A DNA stretch of 64,000 bases from Pseudomonas sp. VD-NE ins (GCF_031882575.1 NZ_CP134772.1:3491001-3555000); one strand, 5' to 3'; positions 48,773 to 58,961 are shown, counted from the stretch's first letter. Numbers and translations: made by a program. The notes: a model not told the origin generated them from the sequence alone.

Positions 48773-49165
48773 ATGACTCAGCGCGATGTTGTTTTCCCGC
48801 CTGCCCGCCGCGCACTTTACGAGCGCCATCGTTATTCGCCGGCGGTGCGTTCCAACGGTTTTCTGTTTGTCTCGGGACAAGTCGGCAGCACCGAGGACGG
48901 CACGCCAGAGCCGGACCTGCAAACCCAGGTACGCCAGGCGTTCAGCAACCTCAATGCGATCCTTGATGAGGCCGGTTGCACATTCGACGACGTGGTCGAC
49001 GTCACCGTATTCATCGTTGATCCGCAGTCGAAGTTCGAGACCATCTGGAGTCTGGTACTGACCGAATTTTGGGGCGAGGCGCCGCATCCGACGGTGACGG
49101 CTGTTGGGGTGACGTGGCTATACGGCTTTGATTTCGAGATCAAGGTGATCGCCAAACTGCCGTAA
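48773..49165 (+). CDS. RidA-family protein, second copy in the window
   Basis: A 130-residue Rid protein from ATG at 48773, with GAAGGAG upstream. Motifs: YSPAVRSNGFLFVSGQVGSTEDG, QTQVRQAFSNLNAILDEAGCTFDDVVDVTVFIVDPQSKFETIWSL. Compared with the copy at 37334 it is of a different subgroup. It is likely regulated by the LysR gene next door and may detoxify reactive enamines. Confidence 0.85.
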   Translation: MTQRDVVFPPARRALYERHRYSPAVRSNGFLFVSGQVGSTEDGTPEPDLQTQVRQAFSNLNAILDEAGCTFDDVVDVTVFIVDPQSKFETIWSLVLTEFWGEAPHPTVTAVGVTWLYGFDFEIKVIAKLP

Positions 49166-49254
49166 ATATCCGGACACACCCATTCGTTTGCCATTTCAGA
49201 GGTCGTCTGTTTGCATGCTCTCCCACATCAGCATTCAGATCAGGGAGACGATCG

Positions 49255-49974
49255 ATGAACATTTTGGTGGTCGGTGCCAGCAAGGGATTAGGCAGGGCTT
49301 TGATTGATGGTTTGGGGAACGCGGGAGACACGCTGATCGGCGTTTCCCGCACACGCCCCGAGGACTTGATCGTCGATGCCGAGCGCAACGTACGCTGGGT
49401 AGAAGCCGACCTGATGTTTCCGGCGAAAGCGGCGCACACCATTGAGCAGGCAGTCGCCGAGGACGGTCTGGATACATTGATTTACAACCTCGGCATCTGG
49501 GAAACCTTGGCCTTCGATCCAGCCTATGCGTTTCTCGATTCCTCGGACGAGGAAGTGCAAGCCATCGTCAGTTGCAACATCACCTCAACAATCCTGCTGA
49601 TCAAACGTCTGCTCCCTCTGCTGCTGAAAAGCGCCCAACCCAGAATCATCCTCACCGGGTCAACCTCGGGCCTGCCACAAAGCGGGCGCCCGGAAGTCGC
49701 TTTCGGTGCCTCGAAATTCGCTCTGCGCGGGATTGCCGATTCATTGCGCGAAGGCTACCGACACCAGCGTCTGTCGGTGACCTGCCTGAACCTTGGGTAT
49801 CTGAATACAGAGGATCCGCTGAGCACCCCGCTAGATCTGGCGGCGCAGCGTGGCGAGGGTCAGCTGAGTCCTGTTCACGACGTCGTCCAGGTGGTGCGTA
49901 TGATCTTGAGTCTGTCTGCGGCCAGCTATGTCAAGGAACTCACCCTCCCAGCAATTCTCGACGAGCGATTTTGA
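49255..49974 (+). CDS. short-chain dehydrogenase-like protein
   Basis: A 239-residue SDR: VVGASKGLGRALIDGLG (NAD(P)-binding TGxxxGxG variant), LIYNLGIWE (NNAG region altered), a Ser in ILTGSTSG, and AFGASKFALRG. The classical catalytic Tyr of YxxxK is Phe here (FGASK), although Lys is kept. Activity as a reductase is therefore doubtful, or it uses another residue. It lies between the RidA gene and a PhnCDE-type transporter. Confidence 0.75.
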   Translation: MNILVVGASKGLGRALIDGLGNAGDTLIGVSRTRPEDLIVDAERNVRWVEADLMFPAKAAHTIEQAVAEDGLDTLIYNLGIWETLAFDPAYAFLDSSDEEVQAIVSCNITSTILLIKRLLPLLLKSAQPRIILTGSTSGLPQSGRPEVAFGASKFALRGIADSLREGYRHQRLSVTCLNLGYLNTEDPLSTPLDLAAQRGEGQLSPVHDVVQVVRMILSLSAASYVKELTLPAILDERF

Positions 49975-50102
49975 CTGCGCTATCCCCATGGCGCTGGCCT
50001 TTGCGCGTGTGAGTACGTATAACCTCGCCGATTCGTCTACCCTCACGTAGCGCCCTGGTTCAGCTCTTCACACTTTTTGACGCTCACGAAACGGAGAACT
50101 CC

Positions 50103-50966
50103 ATGCTCAAACAAACCCTGGCACTGACCGCCGGCCTGGCCCTGTCCTTTTCTGCATTCATGGCCCAGGCGGCCGACGTTTTGCGCGTCAGCGCGATTCC
50201 CGATGAAGCGCCGACCGAACTGCTGCGCAAGTTCGAACCGCTGGGCGCTTATCTGGAACAACAACTGGGCATGAAAGTGCAGTTCGTACCGGTAGCCGAC
50301 TACCCGGCGGTAGTTGAAGCCCTCGCAACCGATCGCCTCGACATGGCCTGGCTCGGCGGTTTTACCTTTGTGCAGGCGCGCTTGAAAACCGATGCAACGA
50401 CGCCAGTCATTCCGCTGGTCCAGCGCGAGCAGGACGCGCAGTTCACCAGCAAATTCATCACTGCCGACCCGAACGTACATAGCCTCGCCGACCTCAAGGG
50501 CAAGACCTTCGCTTTCGGCTCGGTGTCGTCGACCTCCGGCAGCCTGATGCCGCGTTACTTCATGCTGAAAAACGACAACATCAAGCCTGAAGCGTATTTC
50601 AGTCGCGTCGCCTACTCCGGTGCCCACGACGCCACCGTGGCCTGGGTGCAGGCCGGCAAGGTTGACGCCGGTGTATTGAACGCCAGTGTCTGGCAGAAAC
50701 TGGTGGATGCCGGCAAGGTCGACACTAACAAAGTGAAAGTCTTCGCCACCACGCCGACCTACTTCGATTACAACTGGACCGTGCGCGGCACCCTCGATCC
50801 AGCGCTGGCGGCGAAGATCAAAAAAGCCTTCCTTGATCTGGACCCGGCCAACCCTGAGCAAAAGAAGATTCTTGATCTGCAGGCCGCCAGCCGCTTCATC
50901 GAGACCAAACCCGAGAACTACAAGGGCATCGAGGAAGCCGCCCGCGCTGCCGAACTCCTGAAATGA
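50103..50966 (+). CDS. PhnD/PtxB-type ABC substrate-binding protein
   Basis: A 287-residue periplasmic binding protein with a signal peptide (ending AQAADV). The pattern [65 protein letters not shown] is that of the phosphonate/phosphite-binding family. Similar Pseudomonas proteins carry the label putative selenate-binding protein, so the ligand (phosphonate, phosphite or another oxyanion) is open. First gene of a four-gene transporter operon; it overlaps the ATPase gene by four bases. Confidence 0.8.
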   Translation: MLKQTLALTAGLALSFSAFMAQAADVLRVSAIPDEAPTELLRKFEPLGAYLEQQLGMKVQFVPVADYPAVVEALATDRLDMAWLGGFTFVQARLKTDATTPVIPLVQREQDAQFTSKFITADPNVHSLADLKGKTFAFGSVSSTSGSLMPRYFMLKNDNIKPEAYFSRVAYSGAHDATVAWVQAGKVDAGVLNASVWQKLVDAGKVDTNKVKVFATTPTYFDYNWTVRGTLDPALAAKIKKAFLDLDPANPEQKKILDLQAASRFIETKPENYKGIEEAARAAELLK

Positions 50967-51760
50967 CCCTGAGCCTCAACCAGGGCAGCCTGCGCCACGC
51001 CAATGGAGTCGACGCCCTGCGCGGTGTCGACTTGCAGATTGGCGTTGGCGAACAGGTCGCCATCATCGGCCCGTCCGGGGCCGGCAAATCGAGTCTGCTC
51101 AACCTGCTGGCCACCGCATTGCGGCCCAGCAGCGGCGAAATTGAAGTGCTCGGCGAACGTGCCTGGCACTTGTCCGCCCGCCAGCGTCAACGCCTGCGCG
51201 CACGCATTGGTCTGGTGCATCAGGCACCGCCGTTGCCGCCGCGTCAGCGAGTGGTCACGGCGGTGCTGGCCGGCAAGCTCGGCCAATGGAGTCTGGGTAA
51301 AAGTCTTCTGAACCTGTTGCATCCACTGGATGTGGCGGGTGCGCGTGCGGCGTTGGCTCGGCTGGATCTGGGCGACAAACTCTTCGCCCATTGCCAGCAA
51401 TTGTCTGGCGGCCAGTTGCAACGCGTCGGGATTGCCCGGGTGTTGTATCAGGCGCCAGAGATTCTGCTGGCTGATGAACCGGTGTCAGCGATGGACCCGG
51501 TGATGGCCGGGCACACCCTGTCGATCCTTTCGCGCCACGCTCGCGAGCACAACGTCACGCTGGTGGCGAGCCTGCACGCGGTCGATCTGGCGCTGTCGCA
51601 CTTCCCTCGGATCATCGGTCTGCGCGACGGGCAGATTCTGTTCGACAGCGCTTCTGATCAAGTCAGCCACGCGATGCTCGACGCGCTGTACGCCAACGAA
51701 AAACTGCAATCGCCGACCGCTGCGGTAGCGCCTCTGACTGTGCAGATTCCCCGATGCTGA
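50963..51760 (+). CDS. PhnC-type ABC ATPase
   Basis: A 265-residue ABC ATPase: [12 protein letters not shown] (Walker A), [16 protein letters not shown] (signature), [13 protein letters not shown] (Walker B) and SLHAVDLAL (His switch). It powers the two permeases encoded next. Coupled to the substrate-binding gene by ATGA. Confidence 0.85.
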   Translation: MTLSLNQGSLRHANGVDALRGVDLQIGVGEQVAIIGPSGAGKSSLLNLLATALRPSSGEIEVLGERAWHLSARQRQRLRARIGLVHQAPPLPPRQRVVTAVLAGKLGQWSLGKSLLNLLHPLDVAGARAALARLDLGDKLFAHCQQLSGGQLQRVGIARVLYQAPEILLADEPVSAMDPVMAGHTLSILSRHAREHNVTLVASLHAVDLALSHFPRIIGLRDGQILFDSASDQVSHAMLDALYANEKLQSPTAAVAPLTVQIPRC

Positions 51761-52578
51761 AAGCCGATTCACGGGATCCGGCGGCGTGGCCGCGATTGTT
51801 GCTGACGTTGCTGGCGATAGCCTTGCTGTGGCCGAGCGTTCAGCTCAGCGAGCTGAATCTGGCCGTATTGCTGCCCGACAGCCAGAATGAAATGGGCCGT
51901 TTTGTCGCGCAATTCTGGCCACCGGCGCACGATGAAGCGTTTCTCCAGTTACTGCTCAAAGCCACCCTGCAAACCCTCGCTATCGCCACCGCCGGCATGG
52001 CCTTGGCGCTGTTATTGGCGATACCGGCCGGCCTGATCGCCAGCCGCGCGCTGTCGCTGTCCGCCGCCTCGCGCGGTGGCGTGCCCAGTCGACTGGGACG
52101 TCTGCTGCGCTGGCCAGTGCGCGGCTTGCTGATTTTTTTGCGCAGCGTGCCGGAAATCGTCTGGGCGCTGCTGTTCGTGCGCGCTGTCGGGCTAGGTCCG
52201 GCGGCGGGTGTACTGGCCATCGCCATTACCTACAGCGGCATGCTCGGCAAAGTTTACGCGGAGATATTCGAGTCGACTGACCAGCGCCCGGCGCATGCAT
52301 TGTTGCAGTCTGGTAGTGGTCGTCTCGCGGCGTTTGCCTACGGCACGTTGCCCAATGTCGCGTCGGAACTGCTGTCGTATACGGTTTATCGCTGGGAATG
52401 CGCGATCCGCGCGTCAGTCGTGATGGGGTTTGTCGGCGCTGGAGGTCTGGGTCAGCAGATCGATCTGTCGATTCGCATGTTCGCCGGCGGTGAAGTCGCC
52501 AGTATTCTGCTGTGCTTCCTGATTCTGGTGTTGGCCGCCGATCAACTCAGCCGCTTGCTGCGCTGGAGGCTGACATGA
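51754..52578 (+). CDS. PhnE-type ABC permease 1
   Basis: A 274-residue membrane permease with about six helices. The coupling loop [67 protein letters not shown] is the PhnE signature. It overlaps the ATPase gene by seven bases. Confidence 0.85.
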   Translation: MLKADSRDPAAWPRLLLTLLAIALLWPSVQLSELNLAVLLPDSQNEMGRFVAQFWPPAHDEAFLQLLLKATLQTLAIATAGMALALLLAIPAGLIASRALSLSAASRGGVPSRLGRLLRWPVRGLLIFLRSVPEIVWALLFVRAVGLGPAAGVLAIAITYSGMLGKVYAEIFESTDQRPAHALLQSGSGRLAAFAYGTLPNVASELLSYTVYRWECAIRASVVMGFVGAGGLGQQIDLSIRMFAGGEVASILLCFLILVLAADQLSRLLRWRLT

Positions 52579-53342
52579 ATCGGCTGATCAACCTGCTGCT
52601 GATCGCCGGCATCGCGCTGGCCGTCATAACCTCGTTCGCTTATCTGGGGCTCGATCTCGGTGAACTGGGCAGCGCCACCAGTCTCAAGCAGATGGGCGCG
52701 TATGTGCAGCGTTTTCTCAGCCCGGATTTGAGTGCGGATTACCTGAAAGCCATCTTGCATGGCTCGATGGAAACCCTGGCGATGTCAGCCCTAGGCACCC
52801 TGCTCGCTGCGGTATTCGGCATCGTCCTCGCCCTGCCCGCCGCCGGACGTTTCGGCTGGCCGCTGCAAAGTGCCTCGCGCCTGCTGCTCAATGCCTTGCG
52901 GGCGATTCCGGAACTGGTCTGGGCGGCATTGATGGTGCTCGCCGCCGGCCTCGGGCCGAACGCCGGCACCCTCGCCCTCGCCCTGCACACCACCGGCGTG
53001 CTCGGTCGTTTGTTCGCCGAAGCGCTGGAAAACACCCCGCCGCAACCGGCCGAAGCGATTCGTTTGCAGGGCGGCAATCCGCTCCTCGCCTTTTGCTACG
53101 GCACGCTGCCGAACCTTGCGCCGCAACTGCTCGCGTACATTCTGTATCGCTGGGAAAACAACATCCGCATGGCCAGCGTGCTGGGTTTTGTCGGCGCCGG
53201 TGGGCTTGGGCAGATGCTCTATGTGAGTCTGAGCCTGTTTCAGGAAGCCCAGGCCAGTACAGTGATTCTGGCGATGCTGGTGCTGGTGTTTGTGGTCGAC
53301 TGGTTGAGTGCCTGGAGTCGGCAGCGCTGGGTAAAGGCGTAG
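52575..53342 (+). CDS. PhnE-type ABC permease 2
   Basis: A 255-residue permease, a paralogue of the one before it, with [67 protein letters not shown]. The start at 52575 overlaps the previous stop (ATGA). Two PhnE genes form a heterodimeric channel; no phosphonate-degrading enzyme is encoded here. Confidence 0.85.
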   Translation: MNRLINLLLIAGIALAVITSFAYLGLDLGELGSATSLKQMGAYVQRFLSPDLSADYLKAILHGSMETLAMSALGTLLAAVFGIVLALPAAGRFGWPLQSASRLLLNALRAIPELVWAALMVLAAGLGPNAGTLALALHTTGVLGRLFAEALENTPPQPAEAIRLQGGNPLLAFCYGTLPNLAPQLLAYILYRWENNIRMASVLGFVGAGGLGQMLYVSLSLFQEAQASTVILAMLVLVFVVDWLSAWSRQRWVKA

Positions 53343-53392
53343 TAGGCAGGCCGGCGGCTGGATATCTGGCAGAAGCTGATTATGCTTCAGGA

Positions 53393-53432
53393 AAGCTTGC
53401 ACAAATGCGCGATGGCGACACTGTGCAAGCTT
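53393..53432. promoter_or_regulatory. 11-bp inverted repeat before MHS transporter gene
   Basis: AAGCTTGCACA (53393-53403) and its exact complement (53422-53432) are 18 bases apart, between the permease stop and the transporter start. No T-run follows; it could be an operator for the transporter gene. Confidence 0.4.
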
Positions 53433-53530
53433 CACGCGACAGCGCTTCCGGCATATGCCACAAGGCCAGAGTGAGACAAGCAATAACGGGGGACTCCGGC
53501 CTACAACAATAAGCACGACGGAGAACACCC

Positions 53531-55210
53531 ATGGCCACAATCGACACAGCATCCACCGGCAGCCCACCGCGCAGCGGCGGCATCACCAAGGAGGAGCGCA
53601 AGGTCATCTTCGCTTCCTCCCTGGGCACGGTTTTCGAGTGGTACGACTTTTACCTCTACGGCTCACTGGCGGCGATCATCGCCAAGCACTTCTTTGCCGG
53701 TGTCAACGAAACCACCGCGTTCATTTTTGCCTTGTTGGCCTTCGCGGCGGGGTTTGCGGTGCGGCCATTCGGAGCGATTGTGTTTGGCCGGCTCGGCGAC
53801 ATGATCGGGCGCAAACACACCTTTCTCATCACCATCGTCATCATGGGCGTCTCGACCGCGATTGTCGGTCTGTTGCCCGGTTACGCGACCATTGGCGTCG
53901 CCGCGCCGGTCATCCTTATTACCCTGCGCCTGCTGCAAGGTCTGGCGCTGGGCGGCGAGTATGGCGGCGCAGCGACGTATGTGGCTGAGCATGCACCGCG
54001 CAACAAACGCGGCTTTTTCACGTCGTGGATTCAAACCACCGCGACCCTCGGGTTGTTTCTGTCATTGCTGGTGATCCTCGCCTGCCGCACCGCGCTGGGC
54101 ACTGAAGCCTTCGAGGCGTGGGGCTGGCGGATACCGTTTCTGTTGTCGATCCTGCTGCTGATCGTCTCGGTGTACATCCGTCTGCAACTGAGCGAGTCGC
54201 CGGTGTTCCAGAAGATGAAGGCCGAAGGCAAGGCGTCGAAAGCGCCACTGACCGAGTCCTTCGCGCGCTGGGACAACCTCAAAGTGGTGATCATGTCACT
54301 GTTCGGCGGCACGGCCGGGCAAGCGGTGGTCTGGTACACCGGGCAGTTCTATGCGCTGTTTTTCCTGCTGCAAACGCTGAAGATCGACCCGCAGACCGCC
54401 AACCTGCTGATTGCCGGCTCACTGCTGATCGGCACGCCGTTCTTCGTGATTTTCGGCAGCCTCTCCGACCGCATCGGGCGCAAGCCGATCATCATGGTCG
54501 GCTGCATGCTGGCGGCGCTGACCTACTTCCCGATCTTCCACGCGCTGACCCAGTACGGTAACCCTGACGTGTTCATCGCCCAGGAGAAGAACCCGGTCAA
54601 AGTCATCGCCAACCCCGACCAGTGCTCGTTCCAGTTCGACCCGGTGGGCAAGGCCAAATTCACCAGCTCCTGCGACCTGGCCAAGACCCTGCTGGCGAAA
54701 CGGGCGATTCCCTATGAAAACGTGATCGCCGAACCTGGCACCGTCGCGCAAGTGCGCATTGGTGACAAAGTCGTCGAGAGTTTCGAAGGCAGCGCCCTCC
54801 CAGCCGCCGACTTCAAGACGCGCAATGATGCGTTCACCGCCACCCTCGGCACTGCACTCAAGGACGCCGGTTATCCGGAGAAAGCCGACCCGGCGAAAAC
54901 CAACTACCCAATGGTCCTGCTCCTGCTGACCGTGCTGGTGATCTACGTGACCATGGTCTACGGCCCGATTGCCGCGTGGCTGGTCGAGCTGTTCCCGACC
55001 CGCATCCGCTACACCTCGATGTCGCTGCCCTATCACATCGGCAACGGCTGGTTCGGCGGTTTCCTGCCGACGGTGGCGTTTGCCATGGTCGCCGCGACCG
55101 GCGATATCTACTACGGGCTGTGGTACCCGATCGTGATCGCGGTGATGACGGCGGTACTGGGCACGTTCTTCCTGCCCGAAACCAAGGATCGCGACATTCT
55201 CAAGGACTGA
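53531..55210 (+). CDS. MHS-family MFS transporter
   Basis: A 559-residue member of the metabolite:H+ symporter group of the MFS. The N-terminus KVIFASSLGTVFEWYDFYLYGSLAAIIAKHFFAG and the loop FGRLGDMIGRKHTFLITIVIMG are diagnostic. Length exceeds the usual 430-450 because of an insert of about 110 residues around residues 335-450 (QYGNPDVFIAQEKN...CSFQFDPVG...CDLAKTLL), which probably forms an extracytoplasmic domain. The substrate is likely an organic acid or similar. Confidence 0.85.
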   Translation: MATIDTASTGSPPRSGGITKEERKVIFASSLGTVFEWYDFYLYGSLAAIIAKHFFAGVNETTAFIFALLAFAAGFAVRPFGAIVFGRLGDMIGRKHTFLITIVIMGVSTAIVGLLPGYATIGVAAPVILITLRLLQGLALGGEYGGAATYVAEHAPRNKRGFFTSWIQTTATLGLFLSLLVILACRTALGTEAFEAWGWRIPFLLSILLLIVSVYIRLQLSESPVFQKMKAEGKASKAPLTESFARWDNLKVVIMSLFGGTAGQAVVWYTGQFYALFFLLQTLKIDPQTANLLIAGSLLIGTPFFVIFGSLSDRIGRKPIIMVGCMLAALTYFPIFHALTQYGNPDVFIAQEKNPVKVIANPDQCSFQFDPVGKAKFTSSCDLAKTLLAKRAIPYENVIAEPGTVAQVRIGDKVVESFEGSALPAADFKTRNDAFTATLGTALKDAGYPEKADPAKTNYPMVLLLLTVLVIYVTMVYGPIAAWLVELFPTRIRYTSMSLPYHIGNGWFGGFLPTVAFAMVAATGDIYYGLWYPIVIAVMTAVLGTFFLPETKDRDILKD

Positions 55211-55328
55211 AAGCTGCCAGCGCGCCCTCTCCATCGCGGGAGGGCGCCATTCGGCAAAACCCGGCAAAAATATCGAACGACTGCCGCACCGCCTGCCTCC
55301 AATGTTTACACCACTGGAGGTCACTAAC

Positions 55329-55544
55329 ATGAACAGCGACGATAAAACCCCGAACGCCCCGCCAACCGACACGTCCGGCAAACCGGTGAATGTGGTCGAG
55401 CGCGATCTTGAAGACCGGGACGATGACACCAAAGCCGTGGATGAAGTCATCACCCCCTCGTCCACAAGAGTGAAGGAGCAGGACGCCGAGACGCTGCAGC
55501 GCAAGATCGATGAGATAGAGCGCAAAGTGGCTGATGGTAATTAG
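55329..55544 (+). CDS. small acidic hypothetical protein, 71 aa
   Basis: 71 residues from MNSDDKTPNA behind GGAGG. It is disordered at first (Pro, Thr, Asp) and ends in a short coiled coil (VKEQDAETLQRKIDEIERKVADGN). No family is recognised. Lies right before a repeat array. Confidence 0.6.
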   Translation: MNSDDKTPNAPPTDTSGKPVNVVERDLEDRDDDTKAVDEVITPSSTRVKEQDAETLQRKIDEIERKVADGN

Positions 55545-55584
55545 TGTTTTTTCAGGCGATCGCAACCGTCTGCTGGCTCTACCC

Positions 55585-56297
55585 CCTCACCCCAGCCCTC
55601 TCCCCCAAGGGGGCGAGGGGGAAAGGGAGTCGATTTGTGGGCTTTTCAAATTTTGCGTTCAACTCGGTCTTTCAAGTCGGCGCATCTCGATCAAACACTT
55701 CGGTCAGTCACCTCTCCCCCCGAGAGAGGGAAAAAGGGAGCCGATTTGTGCGCCTTTCAAATCTTGCGTTCAACTCGGTCTTTCAAGTCGGCGCATCTCG
55801 TTCAAACACTTCGGTCAGTCACCTCTCCCCCCGAGAGAGGGAAAAAGGGAGCCGATTTGTGCGCTTTTCAAATCTTGTGTTCAACTCGGTCTTTCAAGTC
55901 GGCGCATCTCGTTCAAACACCTCGTTCAGTCACCTCTCCCCCGAGAGAGGGAAAAAGGGAGCCGATTTGTGGGCTTTTCAAATCTTGCGTTCAACTCGGT
56001 CTTTCAAGTCGGCGCATCTCGTTCAAACACTTCGGTCAGTCACCTCTCCCCCCGAGAGAGGGAAAAAGGGAGCCGATTTGTGTGCTTTTCAAATTTTGCG
56101 TTCAACTCGGTCTTTCAAGTCGGCGCATCTCGTTCAAACACCTCGGTCAGTCACCTCTCCCCCCGAGAGAGGGAAAAAGGGAGCCGATTTGTGCGCCTTT
56201 CAAATCTTGCGTTCAACTCGGTATTTCAAGTCGGCGTAACTTGCGCGAGCAACGCGCTCAGTCCCCTCTCCCTCTGGGAGAGGGTTAGGGTGAGGGC
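55585..56297. repeat. tandem array, about 111 bp x 6
   Basis: Units of 110-111 bases start at 55709, 55820, 55931, 56041, 56152 and about 56263, each with CACCTCTCCCCCCGAGAGAGGG (a hairpin), GGGAGCCGATTTGTG, TTGCGTTCAACTCGG and GTCTTTCAAGTCGGCGCATC. The array begins and ends with the CCCTCACCC/GGGTGAGGG words. Long open frames in three registers here are caused by the repeat period, not by genes. Confidence 0.9.
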
Positions 56298-56300
56298 TCC

Positions 56301-58328
56301 TCAGCGCACATTGCGATACAGCATCAGCCGCGCACTTTCATGCAGCCCCCGCGTCAGCTCCACCAGCCGCTGAAACTCCTGCGGATGTTGCTCGGCGACG
56401 TTGTCTCGCGGTGTCGCCGAGCGCAGGTCGTGCAAGGTCGGCGCGCTGCCGTCGTGTTGCATTTGCAGCAGGTGGTGCTGGGTCACGCCGCCAATCAACG
56501 GGAATGTGCCTTCACGCAACACCAGCGGTACCACCCGTTCGCCCTCGGGTGCCGGCTGCTGAATATCGCGGCCCATCGCGCCGTTGCTGAACGGGATGCC
56601 GGCCATGCCTGCCACCGTCGGCAGCAAATCCACCAACCCCACCGCTTCATCGATCACCTTGGCTTTGAGCATGCCCGGCGCATGGATCAGCACCGGCACA
56701 TGGTTGCTTTCCAGCCCCAATTGTTCGAAGGCCGGCGGCATGTGCGGGATCTGGCTGATGCGAGTGTTGTGGTCGCCGAAGAACACGAAAATCGTGTTGT
56801 CGTAGTAGCCGCCGGCCTTGGCCAGCTCCATCAGCTTGCCGATGTTGAAATCCAGCAGGCGCACCGCGTTGTATTGCTCGACGCTGCGCGAGCCGGCGGC
56901 TTGCACTTGTTCCAGCGACAGATGACTGACCTGGAAGCCGTCATTGTCCTTGGGAATGGTGAACGGCCGGTGGTTGCCCGAGGTTTGCACATAAGCAAAG
57001 AACGGTCGGTCCTTGGGCAGATCGCGCAGGATGCGGTCGCTTTCCTTGAACAGATCCAGGTCAGAAATGCCCCAGACATCCACCAGCGGCGAACGCCAGT
57101 CGCTCTCCTGATACAGCTTTACGCCCTCGATGCTTTGCTGGATCAGCGCATTGATATTCGCCCAGCCGGCATTGCCGCCGATCATGTAGAGCTTTTGATA
57201 GTCGGTGAACGCGTTGATCAGTGTGTGCTGACGGGTGATCAACGGATGACGGGTAGCGGTTTCCTGACGGGTGACGTCCGGCACTCCGGTGATGCTCGCC
57301 CAGACGGTTTTGGCGGTCCCGGTGACCGGCACGTAGAAGTGTCGGAAGAACCAGCTCTCGGTGGCCAGTTGATCGAGGTTCGGCGTCGGGTTCAGCGGGT
57401 TGCCATAGGCGCCCACCGCACTGGTGCCCAACGATTCGAGCATGACGAACATCACGTTCGGCGCGCCGGCGACCCGGTACGGTTGCACCGCTTGCTGGCG
57501 CTCGAATGTCAGGGTTTGCGCGTCCGCTTGTTCCACGCCCAGATAACGCGCAATCAGCGGGTAATGCTCGCGCACCTGGGCCTCATCGAACTGTGCCTGC
57601 CCGGCCTTGAGTGTGTCGTAGAGGAACAGCACCGGGTTGAGGCCGACGGCGGCAATCTGCGCATTGCCGGAGAAAAACGCGTCGCTCCAGCGCAACGGCA
57701 CCGGGTTTTCCAGATTGAGATTTTCGACACGACCGAGCAACGCCAGCAACACGGCGACCAGGCCGAAAACGCTGCCTACGACCAGCGAGGTACGGCGGAT
57801 GGCGCGAGGTTCCCGCGCCAGTGTCGCGCGCTCCAGACGCACGAATCCGTAGAGCCACACGCCCAGAACCGCCAGCCAGCCGAGGGCAATCCATAGCACT
57901 GGATAGCTTTCCCGGACCATTTGCTGGGAAATCTGCGCATCCTCCAGATAACGCAGTACCGTCGCGTTGATGCGCACCCCGAGGTAGGCGTAATGGCCGA
58001 AGTCGATGATATAGATCAGGCCGACCACGCCCAGCACCAGCAACCAATAACCCCGCGCCAGATGGCGCAGCAACGGCAGGCGCGTCAGGTTCCAGCGAGG
58101 CAGCCATGCCAGAACGGCCAGCGGCAACATCAGCAACACTGCCAGACGCAGGTCGAAACGCAGACCGATGCCGAGGGTTTCGCGCAGTTGCGGGTCGTTG
58201 GCAAATGCGCTGATGTCGAGACCGGAAAAACCCAGCACGAACACCAGCCGCAGCAGGGCCAACAGTAAAAACGTCAAACCTGCCGCGCCGACGCCGTAGC
58301 GCAGGCGCCGCGATTGCAACCAACCCAT
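56301..58328 (-). CDS. LTA-synthase-like sulfatase-fold membrane enzyme
   Basis: A 675-residue protein. Residues 10-200 hold five or six membrane helices. The C-terminal domain is of the alkaline-phosphatase/sulfatase superfamily: NVMFVMLESLGTSAVGAYGNPLNPTPNLDQLATESWFFRHFYVPVTGTAKTVWASITG (Thr or Ser nucleophile region), YVQTSGNHRPFTIP and FVFFGDHNTRI. Related enzymes transfer glycerol-phosphate or phosphoethanolamine to glycans. Third gene of an operon with a sialidase-like protein and a membrane protein. Confidence 0.85.
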   Translation of the reverse strand: MGWLQSRRLRYGVGAAGLTFLLLALLRLVFVLGFSGLDISAFANDPQLRETLGIGLRFDLRLAVLLMLPLAVLAWLPRWNLTRLPLLRHLARGYWLLVLGVVGLIYIIDFGHYAYLGVRINATVLRYLEDAQISQQMVRESYPVLWIALGWLAVLGVWLYGFVRLERATLAREPRAIRRTSLVVGSVFGLVAVLLALLGRVENLNLENPVPLRWSDAFFSGNAQIAAVGLNPVLFLYDTLKAGQAQFDEAQVREHYPLIARYLGVEQADAQTLTFERQQAVQPYRVAGAPNVMFVMLESLGTSAVGAYGNPLNPTPNLDQLATESWFFRHFYVPVTGTAKTVWASITGVPDVTRQETATRHPLITRQHTLINAFTDYQKLYMIGGNAGWANINALIQQSIEGVKLYQESDWRSPLVDVWGISDLDLFKESDRILRDLPKDRPFFAYVQTSGNHRPFTIPKDNDGFQVSHLSLEQVQAAGSRSVEQYNAVRLLDFNIGKLMELAKAGGYYDNTIFVFFGDHNTRISQIPHMPPAFEQLGLESNHVPVLIHAPGMLKAKVIDEAVGLVDLLPTVAGMAGIPFSNGAMGRDIQQPAPEGERVVPLVLREGTFPLIGGVTQHHLLQMQHDGSAPTLHDLRSATPRDNVAEQHPQEFQRLVELTRGLHESARLMLYRNVR

Positions 58329-58349
58329 CGTAAAACCTCAGTGTGGTGA

Positions 58350-58961
58350 TCAGATTGAAGACGTCGACACGGCCGGGACTGGCCGCAGCAGGCGCCAGAC
58401 TTCGCGCACGCACAGCACGGCACCGGCCACTAGGCAGTAACCCACCAGCAGCGGATCGATCAGGTAATCCCAATAGTTTTCCGAGGCCTTGAGGCGTAGT
58501 GCAAAGGCCAGCGTGCCGAGTGCCAACATCGCCACCGCCAAACCGTTGCGCAGCCACAACAGGGCCAATGTGCTCAGCCCGATCAGCACAATCATCGGCC
58601 GTGGATTAAAGCCCCAGCGGTACGGATCGACGTAAGTCAGGCCCATCGTTGCCGGATACAGAATCAGCGCCAACACGGTGAACAGCACCAGCACCTGAAC
58701 GCGCTTGACCGTTGGCAACGGCTGAACCACGCCAAGGCGCAGCAGACAGACCCAGCCCAGCAACACCAGCGTGGTGATCGCCAGATCGTCGGTAAAGCTG
58801 CGCACGTAGGCCGCCAGCGGCAGATCGTTGACCGGGATAAAACCGGCCAGCGCCAACAGCGGCAACAGCCACGGGCGCCATGGCCGGGTGAAGTGAAATG
58901 CACTCAGCAGAACAAAACCGAGCAGGACAAAACTCAAATGGGCTTGCCAAAGAAACATCAC
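58350..58961 (-). CDS. polytopic membrane protein, 203 aa
   Basis: A 203-residue membrane protein with about six helices and few charged loops. It overlaps the sialidase-like gene by four bases and lies 22 bases before the LTA-synthase-like gene. No family is recognised. A role in the same cell-envelope glycan process is likely. Confidence 0.65.
   Translation of the reverse strand: MMFLWQAHLSFVLLGFVLLSAFHFTRPWRPWLLPLLALAGFIPVNDLPLAAYVRSFTDDLAITTLVLLGWVCLLRLGVVQPLPTVKRVQVLVLFTVLALILYPATMGLTYVDPYRWGFNPRPMIVLIGLSTLALLWLRNGLAVAMLALGTLAFALRLKASENYWDYLIDPLLVGYCLVAGAVLCVREVWRLLRPVPAVSTSSI

Noticed and set aside
55534..56373. Three overlapping open frames of 217-279 codons
   Set aside because: They follow the 111-base repeat period in three registers; the peptides repeat the same words and there is no ribosome site or domain.
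56340..57896. 518-codon plus-strand frame over the LTA-synthase-like gene
   Set aside because: Antisense shadow with no motif; the sulfatase-fold gene on the other strand is clear.
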